64,000 bases of DNA, from NCBI GenBank assembly GCA_963796195.1, contig CAWCKS010000013.1, positions 1 through 64,000 on the forward strand, in the 5' to 3' direction. Made by a program: the position numbers and the translations under genes. This document shows, piece by piece, positions 34,948-43,706 of this stretch; position 1 is the stretch's first letter; the number at the start of each line of letters is the position of its first letter. This DNA comes from CAWCKS01 sp963796195. GTDB taxonomy: Bacteria > Pseudomonadota > Alphaproteobacteria > Rhizobiales > Xanthobacteraceae. The notes beneath the pieces are model-generated. The model ran no database searches. It saw nothing but the letters and a program-made list of their open reading frames with translations, and was not told where the DNA came from.

Positions 34948-35196
34948 CTACCGCGCCGGCTGTCCCTTGAGCATCCCGGCGACACTCAAGTCCTCATCGA
35001 GATCGGGCCAGTGAATGCCCATCGGCATGATCTCGAAATTCATGCGCTGTGCTTCCGATGCGCCTTTGAGGCGCGGATACCAGTCCAGGGGCGTTGCAAT
35101 GCGGCGGCCGTCGCGCAGCGTTACGATCAGCTCGGTTGCCGTGAACTCAACGGCACGAGCGCGCAGATCGCCAACCTCAATTTCCAAAGTGCTCAT
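34948..35196 (-). CDS. DUF2442 domain protein
   Basis: An 82-residue protein from ATG 35196 (MSTLEIEVGDLRARAVEFT). The pattern of short strands (LIVTLRDGRRIATPLDWYPRL) then GIHWPDLDEDLSVAGML is diagnostic of DUF2442. These proteins are commonly encoded next to DUF4160 proteins in a toxin-antitoxin-like arrangement, as here: its start lies 20 bases inside the 3' end of a DUF4160 frame on the same strand. The longer frame to 35277 is not needed. Confidence 0.8.
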   Translation of the reverse strand: MSTLEIEVGDLRARAVEFTATELIVTLRDGRRIATPLDWYPRLKGASEAQRMNFEIMPMGIHWPDLDEDLSVAGMLKGQPAR

Positions 35197-35412
35197 GCCA
35201 AGCGTCCAGCAGGGTCGCGCGGTTCGACCGCAGGTGGCGAATAATACTGCCAATCTCATGCGCCGGAAACCCGGCATTCACCGCAACCGTCAGGTCATGA
35301 AGCCAGAACTTCGCTTCCATACTGCCGCTTCGAACATGGACGTGCGCGGGCTCATTGCGCTCATTTGAATAGAAAAAGCTCGGTAAGGTCCCCAGCGCAG
35401 AACTGTCGGCAT
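35177..35412 (-). pseudogene. DUF4160 domain protein, frameshifted in a homopolymer
   Basis: Found by reading the minus strand across a break. ATG 35412 gives MPTVLRWGPYRAF, the usual DUF4160 start. At the A/T run 35373-35377 one base appears missing. In the next frame the sequence resumes FYSNERNEPAHVHVRSG and then MEAKFWLHDLTVAVN with RATLLDAWHEHFGN, ending at TGA 35177-35179. Restored length is 78 residues, normal for the family. It precedes and overlaps the DUF2442 gene. The pair is widespread and behaves like a small two-gene module whose biochemistry is not established. Confidence 0.75.
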
Positions 35413-35439
35413 GGCCCGCCTCCGCCAGCTGCAGTCACC

Positions 35440-36972
35440 TCACAACGGCAGATTGTCGTGCTTCTTGGCCGGCATCTCGACCTTCTTGTCGCGCAGCATG
35501 GCGAGACCGCGGGCGATGCGGCGACGGGTCGAGTGCGGCATGATGACGTCGTCGATATAGCCGCGCTCGGCGGCGATGAACGGCGACAGGAAGCGGTCTT
35601 CGTATTCCTTCGTCCGCGCCGCGATCTTGTCGGCATCGCTCAGGTCCTGGCGGAAGATGATTTCGACCGCGCCCTTGGCGCCCATGACGGCGATCTGCGC
35701 GGTCGGCCAGGCATAGTTGAGGTCGGCGCCGATTTCCTTCGCCGCCATGACGTCGAACGCGCCGCCATAGGCCTTTCGCGTGATGATCGTGATCAGCGGC
35801 ACCGTGCACTGCGAGTACGCGAACAAGAGTTTCGCGCCGTGCTTGATCAGGCCGCCATATTCCTGCGCGGTGCCCGGCAAAAAGCCCGGCACGTCGACAA
35901 AGGTGACGATCGGGATGTTGAAGGCATCGCAGAAGCGCACGAAGCGCGCCGCTTTCCGCGACGCGTCTGAATCGAGCACGCCGGCGAGAACCATCGGCTG
36001 GTTGGCGACGAAGCCGACGGTGCGGCCGGCGATCCGGCCAAAGCCGGTGACGATGTTCTTCGCAAACGCTTCGGCAAGCTCGAAGAAGTCACCCTCGTCG
36101 ACGACTTTCAGGATCAACTCCTTGATGTCGTAGGGCTTGTTTGGATTTTCCGGCACCAGCGTGTCGAGCGACGGCTCGACGCGCTCGATGTCGTCAAAAC
36201 TCGGCCACTCCGGCACGCCGTCGGTGTTGTTCGAGGGCAGAAAGTCGATCAGCCGTCGCATTTGCAGCAGCGTCTCGACGTCGTTGTCATAGGCACCGTC
36301 GGCGATCGACGATTTGGTCGCGTGCACGGAGGCGCCGCCGAGCTCTTCCGCCGTGACCACCTCGTTGGTCACGGTCTTCACCACATCGGGGCCGGTGACA
36401 AACATGTAGCTCGTGTTCTTCACCATGAAGATGAAGTCAGTCATGGCGGGCGAATAGACGTCGCCGCCGGCGCACGGGCCCATGATCACGCTGATCTGCG
36501 GGATCACGCCGGAGGCGATGACGTTGCGGCGGAACACGTAGGAATATCCGGCGAGCGCCGCGACGCCCTCCTGGATGCGCGCGCCGCCGGCGTCATAGAG
36601 GCCGATGATCGGCGCCCGCGCCTTCATCGCCATGTCCTGCAGCTTGGTGATTTTTTGCGCGTGCGTCTCCGACAGCGAGCCGCCGAACACGGTAAAATCC
36701 TTGGCGAAGGCAAACACCTTGCGGCCGTTCACGGTGCCCCAGCCGGTGACCACGCCGTCGCCGGGGAATTTCGTCTTCTCCATGCCAAATTCGCTGGAGC
36801 GATGCTCGACGAACATGTCGAACTCCTCGAACGAGCCCTTGTCCACCAGGAGTTCGATGCGCTCGCGCGCGGTCAATTTGCCGCGTTCGTGCTGGGCGGC
36901 GATGCGCCGCTCACCGCCGCCGAGTTTTGCGACGGCGCGCCGTTCTTCGAGTGCGTCGAGGATGTGTTTCAT
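35440..36972 (-). CDS. pccB: propionyl-CoA/acyl-CoA carboxylase beta (carboxyltransferase) subunit
   Basis: A 510-residue biotin-dependent carboxyltransferase of normal length. The N-terminal half has RGKLTARERIELLVDKGSF and the acyl-CoA-binding oxyanion GGARIQEGVAAL. The C-terminal half has the carboxybiotin oxyanion region TFVDVPGFLPGTAQEYGG, HGAKLLFAYSQCTVP and KAYGGAFDVM. It transfers CO2 from carboxybiotin to propionyl-CoA, giving methylmalonyl-CoA. The biotin carboxylase subunit (PccA) is not in this window; a downstream location is usual in this group. The match to propionyl-CoA carboxylase rather than methylcrotonyl-CoA carboxylase rests on overall resemblance. Confidence 0.93.
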   Translation of the reverse strand: MKHILDALEERRAVAKLGGGERRIAAQHERGKLTARERIELLVDKGSFEEFDMFVEHRSSEFGMEKTKFPGDGVVTGWGTVNGRKVFAFAKDFTVFGGSLSETHAQKITKLQDMAMKARAPIIGLYDAGGARIQEGVAALAGYSYVFRRNVIASGVIPQISVIMGPCAGGDVYSPAMTDFIFMVKNTSYMFVTGPDVVKTVTNEVVTAEELGGASVHATKSSIADGAYDNDVETLLQMRRLIDFLPSNNTDGVPEWPSFDDIERVEPSLDTLVPENPNKPYDIKELILKVVDEGDFFELAEAFAKNIVTGFGRIAGRTVGFVANQPMVLAGVLDSDASRKAARFVRFCDAFNIPIVTFVDVPGFLPGTAQEYGGLIKHGAKLLFAYSQCTVPLITIITRKAYGGAFDVMAAKEIGADLNYAWPTAQIAVMGAKGAVEIIFRQDLSDADKIAARTKEYEDRFLSPFIAAERGYIDDVIMPHSTRRRIARGLAMLRDKKVEMPAKKHDNLPL

Positions 36973-37089
36973 GCTTGCTTTAAGCCCTGCCCGCGCCGCG
37001 TCGGAATATCGCGGCGGCCGCCACCGATGGTTTCAATTCGGTCTAGCATGCGGCTTGGCGGGCCGGAAAATAGCCAAAGGGAGGGCCAA

Positions 37090-37494
37090 ATGACCGAAAC
37101 GACGGCTGATGTGGCCCACGGCGTCACCGGCGGACCAAGACTGCTGTTGCGGCTGGAGGGGCTGACGCTGTTTGCCGGCGCGGTCGTGGCGTTCTCGATG
37201 ACCGAGCAGCCGTGGTGGCTGTTTGCCCTGCTGATCCTGGCACCCGATCTGTCGATGCTGGGCTATCTCGCCGGCAGCCGCATCGGTGCTGCCGTCTACA
37301 ACGCCGTGCACGTGACATTCGGGCCGATCGTGCTCACCGTCGCCGGCCTGCTGTTCGGCGATCTGCCCGTGCTCGGCGTCGCAATGATCTGGCTCGCACA
37401 TATCGGCATCGACCGCGCGCTCGGCTACGGCCTGAAATACGGTCACGGCTTTGGCTTCACCCACCTCGGCCGGATCGGGCGGAGCGCGGGGTAA
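37090..37494 (+). CDS. DUF4260 family membrane protein
   Basis: A 134-residue protein starting MTETTADVAHGVTGGPRLLL at ATG 37090. Four hydrophobic helices cover most of the chain. The conserved segments LILAPDLSMLGYLAG and WLAHIGIDRALGYGLKYGHGF with the closing FTHLGRIG identify the DUF4260 family, whose role is unknown. It is divergent from pccB and stands alone. Confidence 0.85.
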   Translation: MTETTADVAHGVTGGPRLLLRLEGLTLFAGAVVAFSMTEQPWWLFALLILAPDLSMLGYLAGSRIGAAVYNAVHVTFGPIVLTVAGLLFGDLPVLGVAMIWLAHIGIDRALGYGLKYGHGFGFTHLGRIGRSAG

Positions 37495-37638
37495 AGCGAG
37501 TCACGGCATTTCCCGGCCCAATCCCCGATTTGTCGCGTCGGCCGCGGCGGCGATGGAACTCTTTGCCGCAGCGGCCGAACCGGCGGCGCTACCGCGGCGT
37601 TGATGGCACGCGAGCGACACACCGAGGGAACACAACAA

Positions 37639-38118
37639 ATGTCTCCATTCAAACTTGCGCCAGCAGGCGTACTGGCGGCTTCGCTTCTGTCAATCGCTGC
37701 GCTGGCTGCGCCGCTCGGCCCGTTCGCGGCACTGACCGGAGCATGGTCCGGCTCGGGCACCATCGACTTCAAGGATGGACACAGCGAACGGCTGCGTTGC
37801 CGGGCTGACGAGACCGGCGGCCGCGGCGACACCCTGCAGCTCACGCTGCGGTGCGCCAGCGACAGCTACAATTTTGAGCTGTCGAGTGACGTGGCCTATC
37901 AGGACGGCGCCATCACCGGCTCATGGAGCGAGGCGACGCACAACGCCAAAGGCCCGGTGACCGGCAGTGCCAGCGGCAACCGCATCGACATTTCCGCGCG
38001 TGGACAGAATTTTGCGGCCAACGTCAGGCTGACGACGCTGGGCAACCGGCAGGTGGTCTCGATCAGCGCTGCGGGCAGCGAGATTTCGGGTGTGATGCTG
38101 GAGATGAGCCGGAGGTAG
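37639..38118 (+). CDS. secreted hypothetical protein
   Basis: A 159-residue protein from ATG 37639 (MSPFKLAPAGVLAASLLSIAAL), with GAGGGA upstream. After a signal peptide the mature chain begins APLGPFAALTGAWSGSGTI, followed by alternating beta strands with two cysteines (RLRCRADE, LTLRCASD). The lipocalin/calycin-like GAWSGSGTI opening is seen in many short exported proteins of Bradyrhizobium. No ligand can be assigned. Confidence 0.75.
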   Translation: MSPFKLAPAGVLAASLLSIAALAAPLGPFAALTGAWSGSGTIDFKDGHSERLRCRADETGGRGDTLQLTLRCASDSYNFELSSDVAYQDGAITGSWSEATHNAKGPVTGSASGNRIDISARGQNFAANVRLTTLGNRQVVSISAAGSEISGVMLEMSRR

Positions 38119-38143
38119 GGACGATCGCCTCGAGCCACACCCT

Positions 38144-38248
38144 CCGCTCATTCCCGCGAAAGCGCGAATCCAGAGATCGAGAAGATACGCGAATTGGTTT
38201 GGCAAAGACTGGGTCCAGGAAAAGGCCGCTTCCGCGGGGACGAGCGGA
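38144..38248. repeat. mosaic palindromic repeat, intergenic copy
   Basis: Contains CCGCTCATTCCCGCG (38144-38158), TGGCAAAGACTGGGTC (38200-38215) and CGCGGGGACGAGCGGA (38233-38248). The same three blocks recur in the same order, on the other strand, at 53975-54103 inside the 5' part of the rluC-like gene. Confidence 0.7.
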
Positions 38249-38253
38249 CGTTG

Positions 38254-38520
38254 TTATTTCACCCGGCCCGACAGCCTAAGCACGAAGATCAAAACCTCGG
38301 CGACGGCCTTGTAGAGCTCGTTCGGGATCTCGTCACCGATCTCGACGCGCGACAGTGCGCCGGCGAGAACCTCGTTCTCCTCGATCGGGATGTTGTTGGC
38401 CTTGGCGACCTCGATGATCTTCGCCCCGATCGTGCCCTTGCCCTTGGCGATGACCGTCGGCGCGCCCTTCTTGTCGTAGTGCAGCGCGACGGCGAGCTGC
38501 TGTTGCTCGGCCGCACTCAT
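38254..38520 (-). CDS. FlhB/YscU C-terminal-domain-like protein (export switch tail)
   Basis: An 88-residue protein matching only the cytosolic tail of the export switch protein FlhB/EscU. VALHYDKKGAPTVIAKGKG corresponds to the strand after the autocleavage site, followed by IIEVAKANNIPIEEN and the closing helix region. The membrane part and the NPTH cleavage motif are absent, as in the stand-alone FlhB2/YlqH family. It overlaps the FliK-like gene by 4 bases (ATGA), so translation is coupled. The two products would be expected to interact as substrate-specificity switch partners of flagellar export. Confidence 0.88.
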   Translation of the reverse strand: MSAAEQQQLAVALHYDKKGAPTVIAKGKGTIGAKIIEVAKANNIPIEENEVLAGALSRVEIGDEIPNELYKAVAEVLIFVLRLSGRVK

Positions 38521-40289
38521 GATGCGCGATCCAGGAAGTGCCCGGCCCTGGCCGGACCTTGCGGCGGCGCGCCGCCGGAGATCACGATGTCGCCGGGCTC
38601 AAGCTCGGCGGCACGCAATGCCTGCACGAGATCACTGCTCTGGGCGCGAATTTTCGCGGCGGTCTCGGGCCGCTCCGCCCACATCCGCACCGCGGTCTTG
38701 TCGCCTGTGAGCGACACCAGCGCGTGCACCGGCCCGGTCGGTTCGATGTTCAGCGTGAAGCGCGCGCGCCAGACTTTTTGTGGGGACGCTTCGACCTGGT
38801 TGCCGGTGGCGTCACGCTCGATCTCGAATTGCGCAAGCGCCGTGCCTTGCGGCGTGGCGAACGGGATTTCGAAGTGCCAGCGCTGCGACGACGCGTCGGT
38901 GATTTGGGAATTGAACTGCGTGCCCGCGGTGTCAACGCGGTCCGGCAGCGAGGCGACCTGCAAGAGTGTCTGCCGCGCAATCGCGCTATCGGTCTGCTCG
39001 AGCAAATGCTGGCCGATGTCTTTTGGCGCGGCTTCAGGTGCAAGCGACGGCTGCGCGACGGCCTGCGCCGCAGGTGCCGCGCCGCGGAACGGCGGTGGCG
39101 CGGACGGCACGTCGCTCCGCGGGGATGCCGCTGCAAAGGCGTGCGCCGGCTGCAACGCCGTTTGTGACGGCGTATCCGTCGGCGAGCGCGTGACAGCGGC
39201 AACGCTCAGGATCGCCTGAAGCGCCTTGATCGAGGCGAGGACGTTTGCCTGCGGCGCACCGCGCACGGCCGCGCCTTCCAGCGGCTGCTGCGCGGCCTCA
39301 AGCGCGGCGATGATGAGGTTGGTCGCCGACGGCACTCTCTGCGCAGGCGAAACGGTGGTCGACACGCCGGGGATTTGTGGCGACAGCTGCTGTGGCAGCG
39401 CCGGCTGCTGCGGCAGCTCAGGCTGCACAAGTGGCCCGGACGCGATCGCAGTCAAAGGCAAGGCGTCCGTGACAACAAGCGTGGCTTCGGCTGCGGCAGT
39501 TTGCGCCTGAAGCAACGATGGCGCGGCTGGTGTTGCGACCTGCAACGGTGCCTCGGCAACAGCACCCTCGCCGCTCGCCGCAAGCCAGTTGCTCACGGCA
39601 TCGCGGAACGTGGCAAGCGCGGCCTTCAGATCGGTCGATGGCGCCGTGCCCGCGGCCAGCGAGGCTTCCAGGAACAGGCCGGATTGATCGAATGCGGTGC
39701 GCAGGTCGGATGCCGAAAGCTGCTCGGTGAGTTCGGGCCGTAGCGCCAGCAGCTGCGAGGCGCCCGCCTGCACTGCCGGCGGCACCGCGTCGGAGGCAAC
39801 CACCACGGGAAGATTGGCGAACAACAGGCCCAGCGATTGCTGGCGCGGTGCGGCGGCCTGCGTCGCAACCGCAATAGCGAAGGCTTCCGCGCCGACGGGT
39901 GTCGATGTGGTCACTGCTTGTGTGCTTGAGGGAGCCGACGTCGAACCGATCGAGGCGGCGCCGTCGGTCGCGGCCGTTGCGACGCCGGCTGCCGTCGTCG
40001 TCACATTGGCAGCAGCGCTCGCGCCCTGCGGCACGATCGAAAGCTTGATGACGCCATCGCTGGCCTGCGAGACCGCAAGCTTCAGGGCGTCGCCGACCTG
40101 CAGCGGCACTTCGGTCAAGGCCGCGATCGCGATGCCGTCGATCGCGATCTGCGCAAGGCCGTTTTCCAGGAGCTGCACCACCTGCGCCGAAATCACTGTC
40201 CCCGGCTGCAGCGTCAGCTGCGCCGTGGTGATGGGTGTCACCGGCGCCGTCGACACAGCAGACGAGATGGGGGCGATCGTGGCGGCCAT
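38517..40289 (-). CDS. flagellar hook-length control FliK-like protein
   Basis: A 590-residue protein, strongly Ala/Pro/Gln/Ser-rich and probably disordered over residues 100-440, as expected for a molecular ruler. The N-terminal region (LTLQPGTVISAQVVQLLENG) is a small beta domain. The C-terminal 130 residues (WHFEIPFATPQGTALAQFEIE ... FTLNIEPTGPVHALVSL) form the Flg_hook-type domain that contacts FlhB. It is followed by the FlhB-tail gene. No other flagellar gene is in the window, so this pair is detached from the main flagellar cluster. Confidence 0.85.
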   Translation of the reverse strand: MAATIAPISSAVSTAPVTPITTAQLTLQPGTVISAQVVQLLENGLAQIAIDGIAIAALTEVPLQVGDALKLAVSQASDGVIKLSIVPQGASAAANVTTTAAGVATAATDGAASIGSTSAPSSTQAVTTSTPVGAEAFAIAVATQAAAPRQQSLGLLFANLPVVVASDAVPPAVQAGASQLLALRPELTEQLSASDLRTAFDQSGLFLEASLAAGTAPSTDLKAALATFRDAVSNWLAASGEGAVAEAPLQVATPAAPSLLQAQTAAAEATLVVTDALPLTAIASGPLVQPELPQQPALPQQLSPQIPGVSTTVSPAQRVPSATNLIIAALEAAQQPLEGAAVRGAPQANVLASIKALQAILSVAAVTRSPTDTPSQTALQPAHAFAAASPRSDVPSAPPPFRGAAPAAQAVAQPSLAPEAAPKDIGQHLLEQTDSAIARQTLLQVASLPDRVDTAGTQFNSQITDASSQRWHFEIPFATPQGTALAQFEIERDATGNQVEASPQKVWRARFTLNIEPTGPVHALVSLTGDKTAVRMWAERPETAAKIRAQSSDLVQALRAAELEPGDIVISGGAPPQGPARAGHFLDRAS

Positions 40290-40364
40290 GGCAGAATCCG
40301 TGGCCCGCGAGGCTATCCGCGCTGCGTTAACGCCTCGCTAACTTTTGCCGCCAGAACAACGGCC

Positions 40365-41453
40365 TCAGTGCCTCGATGCAAAACTCGCGGCCCGCAAAAC
40401 CGCATTCTCCTGCAGGTTCGCGTAGAACAGGTTGTAGTCGTAGATGTGCAGGCTGCCTGTTTGTCCCGGCAGGCCCTTGAAATCCGGCCGGTCGGCCGGG
40501 AGCTCGACGACGAGCTGGCCGTCAACGCATTTCGCAGCCGCATAGCCTACCTTTAGTGTCGGCGCGGCGTTCGGTCCGTTCGGCGACAGCGAACCGTGGT
40601 TGGCCGCGGCTGCGGCTGCACTATCGAGATGCCAGTCGAGCGGATTGGTGCACATCAGGCGACGGCTGCCGACGCTATCGTAGCGGCCGTCGAGCCAGAT
40701 CGGCACCTGACCGCCGCGGCTGCGGTCGTAGTTCGCATCCGACACCGCATTCCAGCTGACGAGGCAGCCGGTTTGCGTCGCGTCCGCGCACGGCGGGATC
40801 GCATGGAAGTCGGCAGGCACCGCGGCGCCGATCGCATAGGCCGCGATCAGGAGTTTTTCCTCCGGCTTGCCGGCGATGCGTTGCTGGAGCAGGCGCAATA
40901 GATGGATCGAGCCCTGGCTGTGGCCGGCGACGACGAACGGCTTGCCGCCGTTGCGCGCGAGGAACACGTCGAACGCGCGGTCGATGTCCTGATAGGCAAG
41001 ATCGATCGCTTTGACGCCATCGCCGGCGGTGTCGAGGAACGCAAACAGCGTCGCCTGCCGGTAGCGCGGCGCAAAAATCTTGCAGCATTTGGCAAACGCG
41101 CTGGCCTGATTACGCAGGGTGGAGTCGACGCCACCGCCGCCGACACCGCGTCCCGCATTGTCGAACGCAGCATTCCAGCTCTCCGGGCTGAGATAGGTGG
41201 TCGGGTGCAGGAAGAACACGTTGGCGGATTGCGCTGCGCCGGCGCTCTCGCCCGCTTCGTCGGCGCCGGGCAGCGCCGCCCATGCGGCATTGGAAGCGTA
41301 ATCCGGCGCCACCGCGTGCTGTTCATCGGCAAAGCTGTGATGCGGCTTGAACATCATGGTGGCGATCACGCCTTGCGCTGGCGCCTGGCCGGCGGCCAGC
41401 GCCGCGATGATGACGGAAGCTGTCACAATCGCCGCGCAACGTCCTATCGTCAT
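40365..41453 (-). CDS. DUF3089 family alpha/beta hydrolase, secreted
   Basis: A 362-residue protein starting MTIGRCAAIVTASVIIAAL, a signal peptide, so it is probably periplasmic. The nucleophile elbow is VVAGHSQGSIHLLRLL. FFLHPTTYLSPESWNA and QASAFAKCCKIFAPRYRQ are typical of DUF3089. The C-terminal CVDGQLVVELPADRPDFKG and HIYDYNLFYANL include the expected His for a catalytic triad. The family are lipase/esterase-like serine hydrolases of unknown substrate. Confidence 0.85.
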   Translation of the reverse strand: MTIGRCAAIVTASVIIAALAAGQAPAQGVIATMMFKPHHSFADEQHAVAPDYASNAAWAALPGADEAGESAGAAQSANVFFLHPTTYLSPESWNAAFDNAGRGVGGGGVDSTLRNQASAFAKCCKIFAPRYRQATLFAFLDTAGDGVKAIDLAYQDIDRAFDVFLARNGGKPFVVAGHSQGSIHLLRLLQQRIAGKPEEKLLIAAYAIGAAVPADFHAIPPCADATQTGCLVSWNAVSDANYDRSRGGQVPIWLDGRYDSVGSRRLMCTNPLDWHLDSAAAAAANHGSLSPNGPNAAPTLKVGYAAAKCVDGQLVVELPADRPDFKGLPGQTGSLHIYDYNLFYANLQENAVLRAASFASRH

Positions 41454-41561
41454 GACCGCATCTCCATGCGTTGCCTAACGCCGGGTGATAACCCACAATA
41501 GCGGGGCAGCCTTCGGTGCCGCAAACAATTTGCATGCCACTGTGCAAATCTGGAGGAACCG

Positions 41562-42462
41562 TTGAACAACAATCAGTGCACTGTGGGCACGGTCATGCCC
41601 GGCGAAGAGACCTGGAGCGAGTCGGCGATGGTGCTCCATTTCGACGACTCACTTGCGCAACGGCCTTAGCTTCCGCATCTCGCGCTTTCCGGACCGCAAC
41701 GCCACCTGGGTGTGGTGCCACGTCCTCCATGAGGGGAGCCTTTATTGCTATGTCGGGCATCTCCTGCCCTGCGCGTCGGAGCGAATCGATGCCGACGCCG
41801 CACACGCGGTGTACGACACGCCCTATGACGCACCTGGCGTGCATGCCCGCTTTGTCCGCAGCGGACCGTCGCGTGACTTGAAGGGTTTTTCGTTCTCGGC
41901 GCGCGTCAATGCCTTCAAGGGCGAAGGCGGCGTCGAGGGTCCCGGCGATACGCCGGTTGCGCTCGAAGGCACCTTCGAACCGGGGCACCTGCGCTCGGGT
42001 TCGCCGGCCGGCCGCTTCGAGCGCACCGGCCAGATCGCGGCGACGGTGACAGTCGGCGGCAAGACCATCGCGCTGTCGGGCCTTGCCAAGGCGCACGAGC
42101 AGACGCAGGTGCGGCCGCGCTTCAACGCGCCGTTCACCTACACCATGCTGTGGGGACGCGACGCGTCGCTGGTGGCGCTGCGGGCGAAAGACCGTCGCTA
42201 CGGCAATTACGAGGATGGCGCCCGCGATTTTCCGATTCTGCAATTCGAGATCGCGCCGCGATCGCGCAAGCATGCGTTCGCCGCGACCCTCGAGGACGGC
42301 CGAACCATCGCCGGAACCGCGGAGACGGTCTACAACTACCAGGTGCCGATCTTCTCGCAAATGTGGCAGGGACGCATCGTGCGCGCCACCGTCGAGGGTC
42401 ATTCGCTGGTCGGCATGATCAACGACTGGCGCGGCGACGAACAGCAATTTGGCTTGCCGTAA
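41562..42462 (+). pseudogene. uncharacterised beta-rich (AttH/CrtC-like) protein, frameshifted near the 5' end
   Basis: The likely start is TTG 41562, because GGAGG lies at 41552-41556 and the frame gives NNNQCTVGTV then MVLHFDDSL. At the TT of 41653-41654 an extra base breaks the frame. The following frame resumes RNGLSFRISRFPDRNATWVW and runs to 42462. Restored length is about 300 residues, rich in beta strands, with WRGDEQQFGLP at the end. The two-sheet layout resembles AttH/CrtC lipocalin-type proteins, but I am not sure. It is followed closely by a cyclase gene. Confidence 0.6.
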
Positions 42463-42475
42463 CGCGAACGAACTT

Positions 42476-43693
42476 ATGCAGGGCAGCGTCAACAACAGCG
42501 ACATCGAGGCGACCATCAGCTGGCTCATCGATGGCGCGCGCTCGGCGCAGACGTCGGAAGCCGTGCTCGGCGAATTGTGCGAGCGGTTGGTCGCGGCCGG
42601 CATTCCGCTTTCACGGGTCGGCGTGTTCGTCTCGACGCTGCACCCCGACCTGTTCGGCCGCAGTTTTGTCTGGAAGCGGGGTATTGGCGTCGCGGTCGGC
42701 GAGGCCGATTTCTCGGTCCCCGAAACTCAGGAGTTCCAGACCAGCCCGCTGCACACGGTGGTGCGCACCGCAAAACCGGTGCGCTATCGCCTGAGCGAGA
42801 CCCCGGTCGGACAATCGATCGTGCTCGACGACATCCGCGCGCAGGGCGTGACCGACTATGTCGCCTTCCCGCTGATCGCGACCGACGGCTCGGTCGACAC
42901 CGCATCGTGGTCGACCAACGAACCTGCAGGCTTCTCCGACGCCGACATCCGGACCATCGAGAAGATCGTGCCGGCGCTGGCGCGCGTCGCCGAAGTCCGC
43001 GCGCTGCGGCGCACCGCCACCACGCTGCTCAACACCTATGTCGGCCATCGCACCGGCGAGCGGATTCTCGCGGGCCAAATTCGCCGTGGGCACACTGATT
43101 TGTTGCATGCCGCGATCTGGCTCTCGGATCTGCGCGGCTTCACCGCGATCTCCGACCGCGCGCCGCCGATCATCGTGGTCGACCTGCTCAATCGCTATTT
43201 CGACTGCCAGGTGCCGGCGATCAATGCGCATGGCGGCGAAGTCCTGAAATTCATGGGTGACGGCCTGCTCGCGATCTTCCCGGTCGCCGACGGCGGCGGC
43301 GATGAGGCCGCGGTGTGCCGCAACGCGCTGGCCGCCGCGCGCGAGGCACGCGACGCCGTGCGCGAGCTGCGCTACTCGCTGCTCGGCGGACCGACGGAAG
43401 CCGTGAACTTCGGCCTCGCGCTGCATCTCGGCAATGTGCTCTACGGCAATATCGGAGGCTCCAACCGCCTCGATTTCACCTGCATCGGTCCCGCCGTGAA
43501 CCTCGCCGCGCGGATGGAGAAGCTGACCGCGCCGCTGAAGCGCACCATCGTTGCGTCGGCCAACTTCGCTCAATACGCGCCCGACGATTGGCAGGATGTT
43601 GGCGAGTTCGCGGTTGCGGGTTTTGCGCGTGCGCAACGCGTATTCGGGCTGAAGGACGAGGCCCAAGCCGTGGCAAGCGAGACCGCGACTTAG
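42476..43693 (+). CDS. class III adenylate/guanylate cyclase with N-terminal GAF-like region
   Basis: A 405-residue soluble cyclase from ATG 42476 (MQGSVNNSDIEATISW); the frame is also open from 42449. Residues 1-190 form a regulatory, GAF-like region. The catalytic domain (about 205-400) holds metal-binding Asp in WLSDLRGFTAISDR and in EVLKFMGDGLLAIFP. The base-selecting and transition-state residues lie in FTCIGPAVNLAARMEKL. The Lys-Asp pair (EVLKFMGD, DFTCIG) is typical of adenylate cyclases. It would make cAMP in response to a signal sensed by the N-terminus. It lies 13 bp behind the frameshifted beta-rich gene. Confidence 0.9.
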   Translation: MQGSVNNSDIEATISWLIDGARSAQTSEAVLGELCERLVAAGIPLSRVGVFVSTLHPDLFGRSFVWKRGIGVAVGEADFSVPETQEFQTSPLHTVVRTAKPVRYRLSETPVGQSIVLDDIRAQGVTDYVAFPLIATDGSVDTASWSTNEPAGFSDADIRTIEKIVPALARVAEVRALRRTATTLLNTYVGHRTGERILAGQIRRGHTDLLHAAIWLSDLRGFTAISDRAPPIIVVDLLNRYFDCQVPAINAHGGEVLKFMGDGLLAIFPVADGGGDEAAVCRNALAAAREARDAVRELRYSLLGGPTEAVNFGLALHLGNVLYGNIGGSNRLDFTCIGPAVNLAARMEKLTAPLKRTIVASANFAQYAPDDWQDVGEFAVAGFARAQRVFGLKDEAQAVASETAT

Positions 43694-43706
43694 CGCGCCA
43701 CGAAGA

